From contig NZ_AULH01000016.1 of NCBI RefSeq assembly GCF_000425185.1, forward strand, positions 62,001-126,000: 64,000 bases of DNA. Reading direction: 5' to 3'. The DNA is from Pleomorphomonas koreensis DSM 23070. GTDB lineage: Bacteria; Pseudomonadota; Alphaproteobacteria; Rhizobiales; Pleomorphomonadaceae. The notes under the pieces were generated by a model. That model saw only the letters and a program-made list of their open reading frames with translations, had not been told where the DNA came from and ran no database searches. Made by a program: the position numbers and the translations under genes. This document shows, piece by piece, positions 59,945 through 64,000 of this stretch; within the stretch, counting starts at the first letter, position 1; each line of letters begins with the position of its first letter.

Positions 59945-60358
59945 TCAGGTCCCGGCCGGCGGATCGACCGGCCGGGGCCGTCCGGCGTCGTCGATCGCCA
60001 CATAGGTGAACTCGCCTTCGGTCACCTTCTCGTGCAGGTCGGAGATGAAGCGGCGCACCCAGACCTCGATGCGGATGTGCATCGAGCTGCGGCCGACGCG
60101 GACGATATCGGTGTAGGCGCAGAGAATATCGCCCACCTTCACCGGCCGGTGAAACACCATGGCGTTGACGGCCACCGTCACCACGCGGCCGCCGCAGCGC
60201 TGCACGGCGGCCATGCCGCCGGCCGAATCCATCTGGCTCATCAGCCAGCCGCCGAAGATGTCGCCGTTGGCGTTGGTGTCGGCCGGCATGGCGATGGTGC
60301 GGATGGCAAGCTCGCCGCGCGGCCGATCGGCGTCCACCGCCTCGACCTCGATGGTCAT
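59945..60358 (-). CDS. yciA: Acyl-CoA thioesterase, YciA type
   Basis: 137-aa hot-dog-fold enzyme. 'IRTIAMPADTNANGDIFGGWLMSQMDSAGG' is nearly identical to the E. coli YciA start, with the catalytic Asp in the 'NGDIFGGW' stretch. 'AVNAMVFHRPVKVGDIL' and 'IEVWVRRF' follow. It hydrolyses short to medium acyl-CoAs to recycle CoA. Its start overlaps the stop of the upstream HlyU-like gene (ATGA). Confidence 0.93.
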   Translation of the reverse strand: MTIEVEAVDADRPRGELAIRTIAMPADTNANGDIFGGWLMSQMDSAGGMAAVQRCGGRVVTVAVNAMVFHRPVKVGDILCAYTDIVRVGRSSMHIRIEVWVRRFISDLHEKVTEGEFTYVAIDDAGRPRPVDPPAGT

Positions 60359-60639
60359 TGGAAGACCGAGCGGCCCAACTGGTCGACGATCAGCCGCCCC
60401 TTCTCGAAGGCCATCTCCCGCGCCTGCTCGACGTCGGAGAATTTGTCGGCGCGGATGAAGCGGTGCTCGCGGACGACGCCGTCCTCCTCGAGGCTGACCA
60501 CGCCGCAGAGCTGCCACTGCCCCTCGGCCTTGAAGGGCGTCGCGGCGATCTTGAAGCCCTTGTAGTCCTGCGTCTCGGCCGGCTTCTCCGCCGCGGGCGC
60601 GCTATCCCCGAGGCCGAACAGCTTTTTCAGGAACGACAT
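60355..60639 (-). CDS. HlyU family protein
   Basis: 94-aa protein of the HlyU family (PF10115): 'MSFLKKLFGLGDSA', 'YKGFKIAATPFKAEGQWQLCGVVSLEEDG', 'REHRFIRADKFSDVEQAREMAFEKGRLIVDQLG'. Family members are called transcription regulators but carry no classical HTH, and the DNA-binding role is doubtful. Its stop overlaps the yciA start, so the two are one unit. Confidence 0.88.
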   Translation of the reverse strand: MSFLKKLFGLGDSAPAAEKPAETQDYKGFKIAATPFKAEGQWQLCGVVSLEEDGVVREHRFIRADKFSDVEQAREMAFEKGRLIVDQLGRSVFQ

Positions 60640-60718
60640 GGACTTACCTCCTTGTTGGCATATCCCAAGGAATAGAGCGGCAGCTCCGGAAGGGCAAGGC
60701 GACGAGCGCTCCCTCTGC

Positions 60719-61072
60719 TCAGTAATACTCTATGTAGGTCTCGTTCAGAACGACCCGCAGGACCCGATAGGCGTAAAGAATCGACGCAAGTCCAAGTGTG
60801 ACGATGATCAGCAGAAGCCAGATGATCACATGCCCGATGGACGAGCCGACGCCGAACTGGCAGTTCAGGCGGCCAACCGGCTGGCCTTGCGCGTTCAGCA
60901 GCTCGGTCTTGTTCAGGACCGCGCGATTCAGGAAGTAGGGAAAGAACACCAGGGCGATGCCCAGCGTCACGATGGTCAGCACGATCCACAATATGGCACC
61001 GCCGATCGCATCGACCGTCCCGAAGTTGCAGCGAAGACGCCCGATTCGCGTCGTTCCGGCCAGATCGCCCAT
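60719..61072 (-). CDS. Small membrane protein with an internal tandem duplication
   Basis: 117 aa. Two copies of a unit 'RL-C-FG...IG..I.WI/LL.IVTLG.A......Y...R.VLN' occur at about 11-54 and 66-110, each with one long hydrophobic segment; the second is a clear repeat of the first. Four transmembrane stretches or two re-entrant pairs are likely. It resembles DUF6693-type proteins, but I am not certain of the family. I chose the second of two adjacent ATGs after GGAGGTG; the ATG at 61075 is equally possible. Confidence 0.75.
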   Translation of the reverse strand: MGDLAGTTRIGRLRCNFGTVDAIGGAILWIVLTIVTLGIALVFFPYFLNRAVLNKTELLNAQGQPVGRLNCQFGVGSSIGHVIIWLLLIIVTLGLASILYAYRVLRVVLNETYIEYY

Positions 61073-61231
61073 CATCACCTCCACATGCGTTCCAGACCCA
61101 TCGCACGCCTTTAGCGGCGAGTCGAGCCGGCGTCCGCCAGTCCCGGAGAGCAGATCACAAGGCGGGAAGTGACATGCGCGACTTCCATGCCCAAGCGGTT
61201 CGCAGCAGCGAGGCAGGTGCCGCCCGTCAAT

Positions 61232-61259
61232 AACAAAACGGCGGACCTTGCGGCCCGCC
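61232..61259 (-). terminator. Intrinsic terminator of rpoD
   Basis: GGCGGGCC-GCAA-GGTCCGCC on the minus strand (8-bp stem, one G-U pair, GNRA loop) followed by GTTTTGTT, starting about 27 nt past the rpoD stop. Confidence 0.85.
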
Positions 61260-61285
61260 GTCCCGATTTCGCTGGAGATGCTTCC

Positions 61286-63298
<2,013 letters not shown>

Positions 63299-63360
63299 AG
63301 TCATCTCCGCCGTCCGCCGGGCGCCTGACGCCTGCGCCTGCCTGTCGATCAAACGCGCCG

Positions 63361-63378
63361 CGGGACCAAAAGGTCCCG
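63361..63378 (-). repeat. Perfect 7-bp hairpin in the rpoD leader
   Basis: CGGGACC-AAAA-GGTCCCG, about 63 nt before the rpoD start. It is not followed by a T-run and so may affect mRNA folding rather than termination. Confidence 0.5.
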
Positions 63379-63477
63379 GCCCGCAGATCGCGCTACCAAT
63401 AGGGTTGAGGCATTAAGCCCGACTTAACCCTGTCGCTCCCGCAAAGCGCACGGCATCCGTCAGGCCATAGCCAAATG

Positions 63478-63499
63478 GGCGGGCCGTTGCCGACCCGCC
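63478..63499 (-). terminator. Stem-loop after dnaG
   Basis: GGCGGGTCG-GCAA-CGGCCCGCC on the minus strand (9 bp with one G-U pair, GNRA loop) 158 nt after the dnaG stop; followed by CATTTGG. A likely but weak terminator. Confidence 0.5.
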
Positions 63500-63656
63500 G
63501 AAAATCCCCGGAAAGGGTTATTTAGCGGCGCAAACGGATTCCGCAAGGGTGATTCGGATGGGAATGTGGTGATTCGGGATGATTCGCCTTGGCGGACGGC
63601 GGCTTCCGGCGCGCCGGCCGGGCCGGCCGGCAACGCGGCAAGCGCGGAATTGCCGG

Positions 63657-64000
63657 CTATTTCCAGAGCGCCGGCTGCGACGACGGGCCGCCGGTGGTGG
63701 CATCGCGGATGGCCTTGGCTTCCTCGGCCAGTTCCTGCTCGCGGCGAGACAGTTCCTCGCGGCGGCGGTTGAGGTCGCGCGTCAGCTCGTAGATGTAGGC
63801 AGCGACGCTCTCGTCGGTCTCCGCCGTCACCGTCTTCATGTCGCGCTCGATGTCGGCGGCCAGCGCCCTCAGCGACAGCCGCTCGACCAGCAGATCGAGG
63901 CAGGTCTCGACGAAGCTCTCCGGCGGGTGGAAGCGCAGGATCGGCAGCCGTTCGCGCAGCTTGTGGCCGCGGCCGATGCTGACGCCGTCGTCGCGCTTCA
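63657..64000 (-). CDS. dnaG: DNA primase DnaG, C-terminal end (partial)
   Basis: The last 113 residues or so of a minus-strand gene that continues beyond the window. 'ERLPILRFHPPESFVETCLDLLVERLSLRALAADIERDMK' and a charged tail 'RDLNRRREELSRREQELAEEAK' ending 'PALWK' fit the helicase-binding C-terminal domain of alphaproteobacterial DnaG. The identity rests mainly on the position just upstream of rpoD and on composition, since the catalytic domains are outside the window. Confidence 0.75.
   Translation of the reverse strand, partial: KRDDGVSIGRGHKLRERLPILRFHPPESFVETCLDLLVERLSLRALAADIERDMKTVTAETDESVAAYIYELTRDLNRRREELSRREQELAEEAKAIRDATTGGPSSQPALWK

Larger units (their letters stand above)
63299..63656. 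other. Intergenic region between dnaG and rpoD
   Basis: 358 nt with no gene. It holds a hairpin CGGGACC-AAAA-GGTCCCG at 63361-63378 in the rpoD leader, a GGGTT...AACCC dyad (63402-63430) and a dnaG stem-loop (63478-63499). The rpoD promoter is probably in this gap, but no clear -35/-10 was identified. Confidence 0.5.

Overview
The window looks like chromosomal sequence from a GC-rich alphaproteobacterium of the Hyphomicrobiales (Rhizobiales) type. The signs are an RpoD with a long acidic insertion downstream of dnaG, DUF2336 and DUF6481-like genes, a CspA followed by small rhizobial-type proteins, a proXWV-type betaine/choline transporter, rhizobial-style intergenic palindromes, and uniformly GC-rich codon use. 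The genus is not fixed by anything I can see. There is no rRNA, CRISPR array, transposase or phage module; nearly all of the window is ordinary coding sequence plus a few accessory cassettes.

Layout. 1-5.1 kb (minus): an alpha/beta hydrolase fragment, rsgA, and a betaine/choline ABC operon (proX-proW-proV). 5.5-10.4 kb (plus): flhA, an extensin-like lipoprotein, and a Bcr/CflA drug exporter. 10.7-15.2 kb (plus): a tyrosine phenol-lyase module made of a Crp/Fnr regulator, tpl, an APC amino-acid permease and a RidA-type imine deaminase. 15.2-18.7 kb: hsp20 with heat-shock control signals, a lytic transglycosylase, an elongator tRNA-Met, a methyltransferase, a palindromic repeat pair and a truncated haemoglobin. 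18.7-24.5 kb (minus): a methionine operon of an ArsR-methyltransferase regulator, metF, and a methionine synthase split into two genes. 24.6-31 kb: a DUF2336 protein, an atypical SDR, tam, a RES/Xre toxin-antitoxin pair beside a possible tRNA 3' remnant, and ettA. 31-33 kb: cspA with two small downstream genes, a hairpin-rich stretch and a DUF2478 gene. 33-38.8 kb (minus): tetR, an RND adaptor and an unusually long RND pump. 39-43 kb (plus): a leader-like region with coupled tiny ORFs and a terminator, then adenine deaminase and a Na+/H+ antiporter. 43-47.3 kb: a YafK-type L,D-transpeptidase, an orphan HicB, a TetR divergent from a GAPDH, and a second TetR. 47.5-50.4 kb (plus): an EmrAB-type efflux pair. 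50.7-58.7 kb: a sugar ABC operon with a GH3 glycosidase, divergent from a LacI regulator. 58.8-64 kb: tRNA-Ile2, a SIMPL protein, yciA, hlyU, a small duplicated membrane protein, rpoD, and the 3' end of dnaG.

Several units are self-contained circuits. The tyrosine module couples uptake, C-C bond cleavage and removal of the aminoacrylate/iminopropionate by-product. The methionine operon pairs methyl-folate synthesis (MetF) with the two-part cobalamin methyltransferase under a regulator whose likely operator covers its own -10 element and start codon. Both efflux systems and the sugar operon have palindromic operators that can be placed against recognisable -35/-10 elements. The most unusual non-coding stretch lies upstream of adenine deaminase: two translationally coupled peptides, a 10-bp stem and an intrinsic terminator precede the gene, which resembles a transcription attenuator.
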